Shown: positions 55,125 through 63,658, counted from the stretch's first letter. The stretch is DNA of 64,000 nt from Zobellella endophytica (GCF_003012775.1 NZ_PXYG01000006.1:124001-188000), one strand, 5' to 3'. Program-made: numbers and translations. The notes: generated from the sequence alone by a model not told the origin.

Positions 55125-56936
55125 TCAGCCGGCCAGCCCGATCGCCGCCTCCCGCTGCCGCTGTTGCTGCTGGAGCCGCCACATATGGGCGTAGCTGCCG
55201 CCCAGGGCCAGCAAGGCGGCGTGGCTGCCCTGCTCGATGATGCGGCCGTCCTGCATCACCAGGATATGGTCGGCGTCCACTATGGTGGACAGCCGGTGGG
55301 CGATGACCAGGCTGCTCTGGCCGCGGGACACTTCGCGGATGGCCTGCAGAATGCTTTGCTCGGCGCGGCTGTCGAGCGACGAAGTGGCCTCGTCGAACAC
55401 CAGTATCGGCGGCCGCTTGAGGATGGTGCGGGCGATGGCCACCCGCTGCTTTTCGCCGCCGCTGAGCTTGAGCCCGCGCTCGCCCACCAGGGTGTTGACC
55501 CCCTCCGGCAATTTGGCGATAAAGCCGTCCAGGTGCGCCAGGCGGATGGCCTCGTTCACCTCTTCCTCGCCGGCGTCGATGCGGCCGTAGCGGACGTTGT
55601 CGTAGATGGAGGCGTTGAACAGCACCGTATCCTGCGGCACGATGCCGATGGCCCGGCGCAGGGACTCCTGGGTGACGGTGCGGATGTCCTGGCCGTCGAT
55701 CAGCACGGCGCCCTGGTTCACGTCGTAGAAGCGGAACAGCAGCTTGACCAGGGTGGACTTGCCCGAGCCGCTGGCCCCCACCACCGCCAGCTTCTGCCGG
55801 GGCCGCAGGGTAAAGCTCACCCCGTCCAGTATCTGCCGGTCCGGCCGGTAACCGAAGCCCACCCCGCGAAACTCGATCTCGCCTCGCGACACCCGCAATT
55901 CGGGCGCTTCGGGCGCATCCTTGATGCCGGGCTCCCGGCGCAGCAGCGCGAACATGCGCTCGATATTGGCGAGCGACCCCTTCATCTCCCGGTAGACGAA
56001 GCCCAGGAAGTTGAGCGGCATAAACAGCTGCATCATAAAGGCGTTGATCAGCACGAAGTCGCCCAGGGTCATGTTGCCCTGCACCACATGGTGGCCGGCC
56101 AGCACCATCATGGCGGTCATCGCCAGGGCGATGATCAGCGCCTGGCCGCCGTTGAGCGCGAACAGGGTCAGCCGGTTCTTGCGCCGGGCCTCTTCCCATT
56201 CGGCCAGATCCCGGTCGTAATGCTCGGCCTCGAAGCCCTCGTTGTTGAAATACTTGACCGTTTCGAAGTTGAGCAGACTGTCCACCGCCCGGGAGTGGGT
56301 TTGCGAGTCCGCCTTGTTGGCGGCGCGCACATAGCCGGTGCGCCAGTCGGTGGCCAGCACCGACCAGCCCACGTACAGCACCACCGCCACCAGGGTGATC
56401 AGCGCGAACCAGGCCGGGTAGTTGAGCAGCAACAGCCCCACCACCAGGCCGATTTCCAGCAGGGTGGGCACGATGTTGAACACCATGAAGCGCAGCAGAA
56501 AGCCCACCCCGGTCACGCCCCGCTCTATGTCCCGCGACAGGCCGCCGGTGCTGCGGTTGAGGTGAAAGTCCAGCTCCAGCCGGTGCAGGTGGTTGAACAC
56601 CCCGAGGCCGATGCGGCGCATGGCCCGCTCGGTGACCCGGCCGAACAGGGCGTCGCGGATTTCACCGAACAGCACGTTGGCGAGGCGCGCGGCGCCGTAG
56701 GCCAGCAGCAGCCCGAGCGGCAGCACCAGCACCGGGTTGGCGGCGGCGTCCATGGCGTCCACCGCGTATTTGAGCAGAAAGGGCAGACCCACGCTGGCCA
56801 GCTTGGCCGCCACCAGGCAGCCCAGGGCCAGCCCGATGCGGCCCTTGTAGTCCAGCAGGTAGGGGATCAGGGTTTTCAGGGTGCGGATATTGAACGGGGT
56901 GTCGTCCATATCCGGATGCCAGGAGCCGTGTCGCAT
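55125..56936 (-). CDS. Atm1-like ABC exporter
   Basis: A 603-residue half-transporter: six membrane helices (about 25-320) and a C-terminal ATPase. Walker A is VVGASGSGKSTL (about 384-392), Q-loop GIVPQDTVLFN, signature LSGGEKQRVAIART, Walker B ILVFDEATSSLD, H-loop VIAHRLST. The helical part (FHLNRSTGGLSRDIERG, TDWRTGYVRAANKADSQTHSRAVDSLLNFETVKYFNNE in part) is typical of the Atm1/HMT1 group that exports glutathione-linked compounds or metals. First of a three-gene operon with a glutathione-type cyclotransferase. Confidence 0.9.
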   Translation of the reverse strand: MRHGSWHPDMDDTPFNIRTLKTLIPYLLDYKGRIGLALGCLVAAKLASVGLPFLLKYAVDAMDAAANPVLVLPLGLLLAYGAARLANVLFGEIRDALFGRVTERAMRRIGLGVFNHLHRLELDFHLNRSTGGLSRDIERGVTGVGFLLRFMVFNIVPTLLEIGLVVGLLLLNYPAWFALITLVAVVLYVGWSVLATDWRTGYVRAANKADSQTHSRAVDSLLNFETVKYFNNEGFEAEHYDRDLAEWEEARRKNRLTLFALNGGQALIIALAMTAMMVLAGHHVVQGNMTLGDFVLINAFMMQLFMPLNFLGFVYREMKGSLANIERMFALLRREPGIKDAPEAPELRVSRGEIEFRGVGFGYRPDRQILDGVSFTLRPRQKLAVVGASGSGKSTLVKLLFRFYDVNQGAVLIDGQDIRTVTQESLRRAIGIVPQDTVLFNASIYDNVRYGRIDAGEEEVNEAIRLAHLDGFIAKLPEGVNTLVGERGLKLSGGEKQRVAIARTILKRPPILVFDEATSSLDSRAEQSILQAIREVSRGQSSLVIAHRLSTIVDADHILVMQDGRIIEQGSHAALLALGGSYAHMWRLQQQQRQREAAIGLAG

Positions 56937-57015
56937 GATGCATGCCTGTGAAGAGGGAACGGGAATACGTTCATCATAACCCCTGCCGCGCCCCGAGGAT
57001 AACCGCCACCGCCCG

Positions 57016-58029
57016 CTACTCCGCCGGCGGCGGCCCGCCCCGGCCGAACCGCTCCCGGTACACCGAGGGCGGCAGGCCGACCCGGGCGCGAAAGGCCACC
57101 CGGAAGCTCTCCGCCGAGCGGTAGCCGCACAGCTCGGCGATGCGTTCGCTGCCGAGCCCGGTGCTCTCCAGCAGCTCCCGCGCCCGGGCCAGGCGCTCGT
57201 GCTGCAGCCAGGCCTTGGGCGCCATGCCCGTGGCCTCGGTAAAGCGCCGCAGAAAGGTGCGCTCGCTCATGGCCGCCCGCTCGGCCAACTGGCGCACCGC
57301 CAGCGGCTGGTCCAGCCGCTCCCGCGCCCACTGCATGACCCGCGACAGGTCGTTGCGCGGGGTGCGGCTGACCGGGGCCGGAATAAACTGGGCCTGGCCA
57401 CCGGTGCGCTGGGGCGGCGTGACCAGCCGCCGGGCCACGGTGTTGGCCACCCGGGTGCCGAAGTCCCGCGCCACCAGGTGCAGGCAGGCATCGATGCCCG
57501 CCGCGCTGCCCGCCGAGGTGATCACCTGGCCGGCATCCACGTAAAGCACCTCCGGATCCACCTCGATCAGCGGAAAACGCGCCGCCAGCTCCTGCGCGTA
57601 GCGCCAGTGGGTGGTGGCGCGGCGCCCGTCGAGCAGGTCGGCGGCGGCCAGCACGAACACCCCGGAGCAGATGGACAGAATGCGCGCGCCCCGCCCGTGG
57701 GCGAGCCGCAGCGCCTGCAGCAGCCCGGCCGGGGGCGGCTCGCTGCGGCTGCGCCAGCCCGGCACTATGATGGTGCGGGCCTCGGCCAGCGACGCCAGCC
57801 CCGCCTCCGCCAGCACCCGGATGCCGCCCATGGCCCGCAGCGGGCCCGGCTCGACCGCCACGATGCAGTGCTCGTACCAGGGAAAATCGAACTCCGGGCG
57901 CGGCAGCCCGAAGATTTCGACGGCGATGCCGAACTCGAAGGTGCAGAGGCCGTCGTAGGCCAGAATGGCCACCAGGCCGGGGGTTGCATGCATTGGCGTA
58001 AAACTACCGGTAGCTGTCTTGTTCGCCAC
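57016..58029 (-). CDS. ftrA: FtrA-type regulator (GATase1-like + AraC domain)
   Basis: A 337-residue GlxA/FtrA family regulator: an N-terminal DJ-1/PfpI-like domain (AILAYDGLCTFEFGIAVEIF; ILSICSGVFVLAAADLLDGR with the nucleophile-elbow Cys) and a C-terminal AraC pair of helix-turn-helices (RQLAERAAMSERTFLRRF; IAELCGYRSAESFRVAF). The start is a GTG at 58029 with GGGGTG upstream; an ATG at 57993 is possible. Divergent from a rhodanese gene 60 bases away, a pairing that is recurrent for FtrA. Confidence 0.9.
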   Translation of the reverse strand: MANKTATGSFTPMHATPGLVAILAYDGLCTFEFGIAVEIFGLPRPEFDFPWYEHCIVAVEPGPLRAMGGIRVLAEAGLASLAEARTIIVPGWRSRSEPPPAGLLQALRLAHGRGARILSICSGVFVLAAADLLDGRRATTHWRYAQELAARFPLIEVDPEVLYVDAGQVITSAGSAAGIDACLHLVARDFGTRVANTVARRLVTPPQRTGGQAQFIPAPVSRTPRNDLSRVMQWARERLDQPLAVRQLAERAAMSERTFLRRFTEATGMAPKAWLQHERLARARELLESTGLGSERIAELCGYRSAESFRVAFRARVGLPPSVYRERFGRGGPPPAE

Positions 58030-58089
58030 TGTAGCACCCCGGCCGCGCGGGTTACAGTGGCCCGGTATTCACCCCACAAGGAGCACATT

Positions 58090-58518
58090 ATGCCAAGCCT
58101 GGTCAGTACCATTGCCGCCGCCCCCGCCGCCGAGGCCCTGCGCCACTTTAGCCAACGCCTTAGCTTCGAGACCGACTGTTCGGACGTGCACGCCAGCCTG
58201 CAGGCGGGCGAGGCCGATTTCATCCTGGTGGACGTGCGCGGCCCCGCCGCCTTCGCCCTGGGCCATGTGCCGGGCGCCGTTAACATTCCCCACCGGCAGC
58301 TGAGCGCCGACACCCTGGCGGCCTACCCCAGCGACAGCCTGTTCGTGGTGTATTGCGCCGGCCCCCACTGCAACGGTGCCAACCGGGCCGCCGTGCGGCT
58401 GGCGAGCCTGGGCTACCCGGTGAAGGAGATGATCGGCGGCCTGCTCGGCTGGCAGGACGAAGGCTTCGCCCTGGCCGGGCCGGGCCAGGGCGGCACAGAC
58501 CCGGGCTGCGCCTGTTAG
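58090..58518 (+). CDS. Rhodanese-domain protein
   Basis: A 142-residue single rhodanese: FILVDVRGPAAFALGHVPGAVNIPHRQ and the active-site loop VVYCAGPHCNGANRAA (Cys near 97). Such proteins occur beside ftrA genes. The ATG at 58090 has AAGGAG eight bases upstream; the frame extends upstream through the ftrA antisense region without meaning. Likely controlled by FtrA; the sulfur substrate is unknown. Confidence 0.87.
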   Translation: MPSLVSTIAAAPAAEALRHFSQRLSFETDCSDVHASLQAGEADFILVDVRGPAAFALGHVPGAVNIPHRQLSADTLAAYPSDSLFVVYCAGPHCNGANRAAVRLASLGYPVKEMIGGLLGWQDEGFALAGPGQGGTDPGCAC

Positions 58519-58544
58519 CACCGGGCGCGGATAGCGGTCAGCGG

Positions 58545-59216
58545 TCAGCGGGGCGGCGGCATGATGGCCGGCGCGGCGCAGCACCGGTAATCCGCGGCCG
58601 CCGCCCGGGCCTGGCGCATCAGGCCGCCGGCGGTCAGGGCCAGGGCCGGGCGCACCGGCACCCCGGCGCCGGCCAGCACCCGGGCCACCCAGGTGTTGCA
58701 GGTGTTGAACAGGTGATAGCGGCCCTCGGCCCGGTAAAAAGCGCTGTTGCCGTACAGCCCCCGGCCGGCGTAGACAGGGCCGCCGCCGCTCCGCCGGAAG
58801 GAGGCCGACACCTGGTCCATCAGCTGCGCCAGGCCGTACTCGGAAACGGGGATCGCCAGCACCTCGCTGTGCCAGAAGTAATGCTGCGGCGGCACCGGCA
58901 GCGCCACCAGGTGGATCACGCTCGCGGAAGGCCAGAGCAGGGCCCTGAGCACCAGGCCGGCACCGATTTCCTCCGCCTGGTAGAAGGCCTGGTCGCCCCA
59001 GCCCACTTCATAAAACCGAGCGCCGGCAAAGTCCCGGCCTATCTCCGCCAGCCGGGCTTCCAGCGCGGCCGCCGGCAGCACCACCCCGGTATGCCAGCCG
59101 TGGTTGACCAGATAGAGGGTGCGTTCCTGCGCCGGAGAGCCGGGCAGGTAACGCCAGTCCCCGCCGCCGCAACCGGCGCCGAGCAGACTCAGCAGCAGGA
59201 TCAACCAGGGTTTCAA
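58545..59216 (-). CDS. DUF2459 lipoprotein
   Basis: A 223-residue protein from a TTG at 59216 (GGAG seven bases upstream) that starts MKPWLILLLSLLGAGC, a complete lipoprotein signal with Cys16. The conserved DUF2459 blocks follow: TLYLVNHGWHTGVVLP, YEVGWGDQAFYQ and NTCNTWVARVLAGAGVPV. The papain-like Cys and His in these motifs suggest a hydrolase fold. The longer frame from 59384 would place non-signal sequence before the lipobox. Function unknown. Confidence 0.82.
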   Translation of the reverse strand: MKPWLILLLSLLGAGCGGGDWRYLPGSPAQERTLYLVNHGWHTGVVLPAAALEARLAEIGRDFAGARFYEVGWGDQAFYQAEEIGAGLVLRALLWPSASVIHLVALPVPPQHYFWHSEVLAIPVSEYGLAQLMDQVSASFRRSGGGPVYAGRGLYGNSAFYRAEGRYHLFNTCNTWVARVLAGAGVPVRPALALTAGGLMRQARAAAADYRCCAAPAIMPPPR

Positions 59217-59405
59217 GCACGACTCCAGAACGGTGGACCTGCCCTTGAGTATTGCAGATATACAGACGCAAAACGGGCCCCGAAGGGCCCGTGTGGAGGG
59301 ATGATGGCTAACGTTGCATTCAGTTCCGGTTGACAACTTTTTTAGGTGACAAAGAACTTTGCGACGACGCCTAGCCCCGGCCAACCCTATGCGAGAAGTT
59401 AAATA

Positions 59406-60531
59406 GCTGTTCCGAATAGTAGATCAGTGGAGGCAGGGAACTCAGTCCAGTTTGTGCGATCTGATCAGTCGCCAAACATACTCAACTCGACACCCAAAGG
59501 ACTGAGTTCATGCCGATCTTACCACCCCTGCCACGTCCTGAGCGACGCCGGATGCACAAAATCATTCAGACCACACCTGACAAGCAGCATGCTCGGCGAG
59601 TCATAGCGGTGCTGTTACGCCACGAACGATACACCCTTGAGAAAATACAGGAGCTGACCGGTGCCGCACGCTCTACCCTGGGCCGCTGGTTCAACTGGTA
59701 CCAGGACGGCGGGCTTGATGCCTTACGCTCGCTGCCGGCAGGCCGGCCACCCGCGCTTCCTATCCGTAACATTATCATGCTGCTTCAGATGCTTATCCAG
59801 ATGTCACCACAAGACTTGGGTTACCAGCGCAGTCGCTGGTCTACCGAGCTCTTTGCGATTGAAATCAATCGCTTGCTGGGTCTCGACATCGCGGCTTCCA
59901 CGCTCCGCCGTTGGCTGCCTCGCGAGGGGATGGTCTGGCGTAGAGTCGCCCCCACACTGCGGATCAAGGACCCGGATTACCACAACAAAGTCGAGCAAAT
60001 AAGGGCAGCGCTGGCGGGCAGCAGCCGAGATAACCCGGTGCTTTACGCCGATGAAGTCGACATCGACCTGAACCCCAAGCTGGGCGCGGACTGGATGCCA
60101 CGAGGCCAACAGAAGAAGGTGGTGACCCCAGGGAAAAACGAAAAGCACTATCTGGCTGGCGCGTTGCACTCAACCACCGGGCAAGTGACCTATGTCTCTG
60201 GCCATAAAAAGAATTCTTCCCTGTTTATCGCCCTGCTGGAGGCCTTGCGGCGGCGCTATCGCCGGGCTCGGCAGATCACTCTGATCCTGGACAACTACGT
60301 GATCCACAAGAGCCGCCAGGTCCAGGCCTGGCTGGTGAAGAACCCCAAGTTCATCTTGCTCTTCCAACCGGTTTACTCACCTTGGATCAACAAGATAGAG
60401 CTGCTGTGGCACAAGCTGCACGAGACGGTTACCCGTAACCACCAATGCCGCAGCATCTGGTCTCTGCTCCAACGGGTCAGGCACTTCATGGATACGGTTT
60501 CGCCCTTTCCCGGAAATGGTTACGGAACAGC
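59406..60531 (+). mobile_element. IS630-family insertion sequence
   Basis: Single-ORF element. GCTGTTCCG (59406-59414) and its complement CGGAACAGC (60523-60531) are the only clear terminal repeats. A TA precedes the left repeat, as expected for IS630, but no TA adjoins the right one, so the exact ends are uncertain. It lies where the first half of an attC site seems to begin (about 60540-60556), splitting the cassette array from the native chromosome. Confidence 0.75.
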
Positions 60532-60541
60532 CAGAATGTAG
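59510..60541 (+). CDS. IS630-family transposase
   Basis: A 343-residue DDE transposase. The N-terminal helix-turn-helix (YTLEKIQELTGAARSTLGRWF, about 41-61), a second winged-helix part, then the catalytic DDE: VLYADEVDIDLNPKLGADW (Asp), ILDNYVIHKSRQVQ (Asp) and NKIELLWHKLHETV (Glu). The open frame is intact and ends 10 bases beyond the putative right repeat, which is usual where the coding end overlaps the inverted repeat. GC content is lower than the neighbouring chromosomal genes. Confidence 0.92.
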   Translation: MPILPPLPRPERRRMHKIIQTTPDKQHARRVIAVLLRHERYTLEKIQELTGAARSTLGRWFNWYQDGGLDALRSLPAGRPPALPIRNIIMLLQMLIQMSPQDLGYQRSRWSTELFAIEINRLLGLDIAASTLRRWLPREGMVWRRVAPTLRIKDPDYHNKVEQIRAALAGSSRDNPVLYADEVDIDLNPKLGADWMPRGQQKKVVTPGKNEKHYLAGALHSTTGQVTYVSGHKKNSSLFIALLEALRRRYRRARQITLILDNYVIHKSRQVQAWLVKNPKFILLFQPVYSPWINKIELLWHKLHETVTRNHQCRSIWSLLQRVRHFMDTVSPFPGNGYGTARM

Positions 60542-60556
60542 CACTATTAGGATCAG

Positions 60557-60793
60557 TTATTTAAACACCCCGTCATTCTCAGTAGCAATAACTGTTAGCT
60601 GATCTTTACCCCAGCCAGATACTGATGTGCACGAGAATTGCGCGTACGTAATTGTTCCATCATCAGAGAACGTAGCTGCATCAAACCCCCATGGACTTAC
60701 AGAGAGCTCCTGAGACATCTCAATATACTCGTAAATTTTCATTGCTGAACCATAGAACGCACGAAAGTTGTTTTCATCGGTTACTCGGGTCAT
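60557..60793 (-). CDS. Integron cassette ORF C, unknown
   Basis: A 78-residue soluble protein (MTRVTDENNFRAFYGSAMKI...) from an ATG with AGGAGG eight bases upstream. No family recognised. It begins 70 bases downstream of the attC at 60864-60947 (minus-strand sense), so it is the next cassette in the array. Its own attC seems to begin after the stop (AAATAACTG) and is cut by the IS630 element. AT-rich compared with the chromosome. Confidence 0.65.
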   Translation of the reverse strand: MTRVTDENNFRAFYGSAMKIYEYIEMSQELSVSPWGFDAATFSDDGTITYAQFSCTSVSGWGKDQLTVIATENDGVFK

Positions 60794-60863
60794 TCGCGAC
60801 ACCTCCTCGTCAGGGGTAAACCTAACTATAGAAGGTGTCTACTGTTCGTGGGTAACTCGGAAA

Positions 60864-60947
60864 CATAACGCTTCACATCACCGGCAGCAAAAAGCAGAGC
60901 GAGGAACGAGCGGCGCTTTTTGGAGCGACTGCTGTGCCTTGTTATAT
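60864..60947 (-). other. attC recombination site
   Basis: Minus strand: TATAACAAGGCACAGCAG at one end and GAAGCGTTATG at the other. The two arms are imperfectly complementary: ATAAC then CACA-CA and AAAAAGC on one side pair with the same order on the complement, with spacers and unpaired bases between them. This is the folded layout of VCR-like attC sites. It begins directly after the stop codon of the gene at 60948-61289. Confidence 0.75.
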
Positions 60948-61289
60948 TTAGCTATTTCTTGTTCTCTCGGCAAACGAAATTGGCACCGAGAAAGATATTT
61001 TAGTTGCTTCCATATTTGAATTTGCACTATTCCCTTTAGCCTTCCCATTTATCCAGCCACCCAAAACACTAATAGACGCTTCACTCCCTGCATTTTCCTC
61101 AACATTTACCATTATCTCAAAATTAACATTTTGAAAGGGTGTAATGTTTTTAGGCTGCTCTAAATTGTCTTGTGAAAATGTGACGGGAACAACCGTACCA
61201 ACATGTTTACCTGCTACGGAGTCTTGCGCTTCTTTGACACCCGTTAAGATCTCTTGAAGGGTCTTTGATACGAAGTCTTTGAGTTCCAT
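60948..61289 (-). CDS. Integron cassette ORF B, possible trypco2-like protein
   Basis: A 113-residue protein from the ATG at 61289 (AGGGA six bases upstream), MELKDFVSKTLQEILTGVKE at the start and ATKISFSVPISFAERT at the end. The order (LKxFVxxTLxxIxxGVxEAQ, a beta-rich middle with GGWINGKA, and KISFSVPI) resembles the trypco2 (trypsin-co-occurring) domain found in conflict-system and cassette proteins; this match is by eye only. Flanked by a half attC upstream and a full attC directly downstream, so it is a complete cassette. Confidence 0.65.
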   Translation of the reverse strand: MELKDFVSKTLQEILTGVKEAQDSVAGKHVGTVVPVTFSQDNLEQPKNITPFQNVNFEIMVNVEENAGSEASISVLGGWINGKAKGNSANSNMEATKISFSVPISFAERTRNS

Positions 61290-61320
61290 GATCTTCCCTA
61301 TCCCCGAACTACTTGAAAAT

Positions 61321-61365
61321 ATAACGCAAAGCACACGGGTGATGACCGCGTAGCGGTTGGCATCC
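61321..61365 (-). other. Half attC site cut by ISAs1-family element
   Basis: Minus strand GGATGCCAACCGCTACGCGG then TCATCACCC ... GCTTTGCGTTATA. The hairpin core ACCGC/GCGGT and the simple site GCGTTATA of an attC are present, but the first arm is missing. Left of this the sequence meets the ISAs1-family end directly. Confidence 0.65.
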
Positions 61366-62691
61366 CAGGGCAAGATTATGAAACCCCCAGTCCTGACAAG
61401 ACTTGCGACAGGTAGGCGTTGTTTCGGCTTGCCCGCTTTTGTTTGCGTTTCATTCCGGCCTTGAAGCTGGTGTCTCCCTTCAACGCATTGAAGGCGATAT
61501 GCCGGATGGTGGCCATGTTTTCGCCGGCCTGCTCTCGCCGAATGCGGCAGTCGTCTTCCCGCATGCCTACATCGAGTTGCCAGTGCAGCTGGGATTCTAT
61601 CGACCAGTGGGAGCGGCTGGCTTCCAGCAGCTCCTTGGCCGACAGTTTGGCTGAGCTGATGTAGTAGCGCACCTTGATGTCCTTGGCCGGTTGACCGCTC
61701 ACTTCCCGTATGGCCGCCACTACGCCTAAGGTTTTTAACTCCGGCCAGTCAAACACCAAATCTCCCAGAATGGATAGGTCGTCCACCGCCAGACTCAGCC
61801 TGGTTTCCTGGCGGCCATGGCCGCTTTCCTGCGTGCTGTAGCTGTCACTATCGGGATGCTGAAACATCTCCATCCGGAAGTAATGATTGAAGGCTTCTTC
61901 CAGCTTGGGCTGATTGCCTTTCACCGCCAGCAGGTAGTCCGCGCCCTTGTTGATCACCTTCTGGGCGATGGCCCGCTGGCAGCCCATGGCGTCGATGGTC
62001 ACCAGGCAGCCACGAATGCTCAGCAGCTCCAGCAGTTCGGGAATGGCGGTGATCTCATTCGATTTATCATCGGTTTTAACCTGGCCCAGCACCACCTGAT
62101 TGGCGGCGCTGAACGCCGATACCATGTGGATGGCCCCTTGCCGCCGGCCCTTGTCGTAGCTGCCTCGCAGGGTTTTGCCGTCGATGGCGACCACTTCTCC
62201 TTCGGTGGCCACATGGCAGTCTTTCATCCAGGCGGCAAAGCTCTTTTGCAGCTGTTTGGCCGAGAGCATGCCCATCACCCGGGCGATGGTATCGTGCACC
62301 GGCACGCCGTTCTCGAAGTCACCGTACTGGCGCAGCCAGTCGAGATGATCGACGCCGAAATCCTCTATTTCCTCCCATCCTTCGGCGCCGCCAATCACGG
62401 CCACGATGGTGAGAAAGAGGATGTCCGAGAGCTTGTGCTCCACTTTCCATTGCTGGCGCGGGTCACTGATGATGGATAGGTGCTGCAAGAGGCCGATTCC
62501 GTTCATGGCGATCATCTGTCGTTGAAAAGACAGCATATGATCACAGCTAGAATTGATCGTCAAAGCGATCCTTTAATATCGAGATTTTTCTTCAAAAAAG
62601 GTGCGTTCCGGTGTACAAAGTGGCTGCTATATTCAAAATCAAACCTCGCTGAAAGCCTTTTCCCATAAGGCTTTTTCATGATCTTTCCCTG
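61366..62691 (-). mobile_element. ISAs1-family insertion sequence
   Basis: 1326 bp with terminal inverted repeats CAGGGCAAGATTATGAA (61366-61382) and, at the right, the complement of CAGGGAAAGATCATGAA (62675-62691), 15/17 identical. The flanking bases (left ...TGGCATCC, right CATTCTCT...) do not form a target duplication. Its right end supplies the last codons of the gene at 62639-63562. Confidence 0.88.
61376..62515 (-). CDS. ISAs1-family transposase
   Basis: A 379-residue transposase from the ATG at 62515 (MIAMNGIGLLQHLSIISDPR); the next ATG at 62506 is equally likely and a longer frame from 62563 is open. Family hallmarks: DILFLTIVAVIGGAEGWEEI, AIDGKTLRGSYDKG (first Asp), LVTIDAMGCQ (second Asp) and HWSIESQLHWQLDVGMREDD (Glu region). 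The frame is intact and ends inside the left inverted repeat, so the element may still move. Confidence 0.92.
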   Translation of the reverse strand: MIAMNGIGLLQHLSIISDPRQQWKVEHKLSDILFLTIVAVIGGAEGWEEIEDFGVDHLDWLRQYGDFENGVPVHDTIARVMGMLSAKQLQKSFAAWMKDCHVATEGEVVAIDGKTLRGSYDKGRRQGAIHMVSAFSAANQVVLGQVKTDDKSNEITAIPELLELLSIRGCLVTIDAMGCQRAIAQKVINKGADYLLAVKGNQPKLEEAFNHYFRMEMFQHPDSDSYSTQESGHGRQETRLSLAVDDLSILGDLVFDWPELKTLGVVAAIREVSGQPAKDIKVRYYISSAKLSAKELLEASRSHWSIESQLHWQLDVGMREDDCRIRREQAGENMATIRHIAFNALKGDTSFKAGMKRKQKRASRNNAYLSQVLSGLGVS

Positions 62692-63562
62692 CATTCTCTG
62701 CCTTCATTTTTATACATGCCACTTTCGATTTGAGCAACTCGAAATACCGGTTGTAGCACGTTTGCGCAAGCTGATACTGCTTCAGATTCGATGTCCGAGC
62801 TTCTTCGAGATCAATTGGTTGCGTGCCTCCAACCCCATACCTGACAGATAATTTTCCAGGAATCGGCTCATCTCGATAAGTTCCATCAGGTTGTTTTTTC
62901 AAGTGAGTCGCTTGCACCACGCTTCGCGTTACAGCCTGCGTTATGCCTACGCCGAGCCGTGGCCCAATTGCATGATTCACTCGATTTCTATAGTCGTAAG
63001 TTGCGCGCTGGTACGATCTGTCGTTAATGGCCGCAATCGATTCTAGAAACCTCTTTGATTCGGACCATATGGAGATGACTTTCTCAAGGCGCTTCTCTTT
63101 TTTTCCGCGGCTAAGGAACACGGATTTTTCATTGGGATTTTTTGGATCTCCTTCCAGACGATCCTTATAGCCTTCTTCGCTAGATAATCGGATTTGGTGA
63201 AACGCGTTAGTAGCGACGAAGGTGAAACGATCTCTCACCGCACTCGGCTCCAGCAAGCAATGATGCACTAATGCCTCGACAAACTCTCTACGAATTTTCC
63301 ACGCCTCATTTTCACCATAACTTCGAATTACGTTATTCCAAGCGTGCCACCGGTGCAGATCACCGCACCAACGATTCATAATGTTCGTGAGTTCTCGCAA
63401 TTCATCCTCGACCATTTGATTTCCGAAAATGTGCCACTCGTGGTTGTGGATGAAATCAAAATCATAGGGAAGGTATGAGCCTGCAGGCTCCAGAGCACTT
63501 CCTAGCTCTTCTAAGTAAGCATCAATTGCCGAACGAAAGAGGTTGACTACTTCACTATCCAA
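62639..63562 (-). CDS. Integron cassette ORF A, HEPN-motif protein, 3' end replaced by IS
   Basis: A 307-residue reading frame from a TTG at 63562 with AAGGAG nine bases upstream (L/MDSEVVNLFRSAIDAYLEE). The helical product contains YDYRNRVNHAIGPRLG with the RNxxxH (Rx4H) motif of HEPN ribonucleases, and a long helix-rich region on both sides. The family is not recognised; it could be a HEPN-type RNase. After KMKAEN the frame enters the right end of the ISAs1-family element and stops 17 codons later, so the true C terminus and the cassette's own attC first half are lost. An ORF start further upstream (63667) would include the attC and is rejected. Confidence 0.65.
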   Translation of the reverse strand: MDSEVVNLFRSAIDAYLEELGSALEPAGSYLPYDFDFIHNHEWHIFGNQMVEDELRELTNIMNRWCGDLHRWHAWNNVIRSYGENEAWKIRREFVEALVHHCLLEPSAVRDRFTFVATNAFHQIRLSSEEGYKDRLEGDPKNPNEKSVFLSRGKKEKRLEKVISIWSESKRFLESIAAINDRSYQRATYDYRNRVNHAIGPRLGVGITQAVTRSVVQATHLKKQPDGTYRDEPIPGKLSVRYGVGGTQPIDLEEARTSNLKQYQLAQTCYNRYFELLKSKVACIKMKAENAGKDHEKALWEKAFSEV

Positions 63563-63600
63563 CGGACTTATCTCCTTGCCAGCTCCACCAAGCTCTCCCT

Positions 63601-63658
63601 GCCGAACGCCAGGCATCAGCCGCGCGGCTCTACCGCGTCGGCCTGGATGCCTTTGTTC
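63601..63658 (-). other. attC recombination site
   Basis: Minus strand AGAACAAAGGCATC ... GATGCCTGGCGTTCGGC. The arms GGCATC/GATGCC and GCCGaCGCGG / CCGCGCGGC pair with one unpaired A, giving the folded layout of aadA-type attC sites. It lies just after the stop at 63674 and before the cassette start at 63562. Confidence 0.75.

Noticed and set aside
54202-56199. 665-codon open frame on the minus strand
   Set aside because: It runs out of frame through the cyclotransferase and exporter genes and reads as Arg/Gly/Ala-rich sequence. Only its last 135 codons (VOC protein) look real.
59406-60531. IS630 element as an attC-targeting specialist
   Set aside because: attC-specific insertion is known to me only for some IS1111-group elements. 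A single junction near a partial attC is not enough to claim it here.
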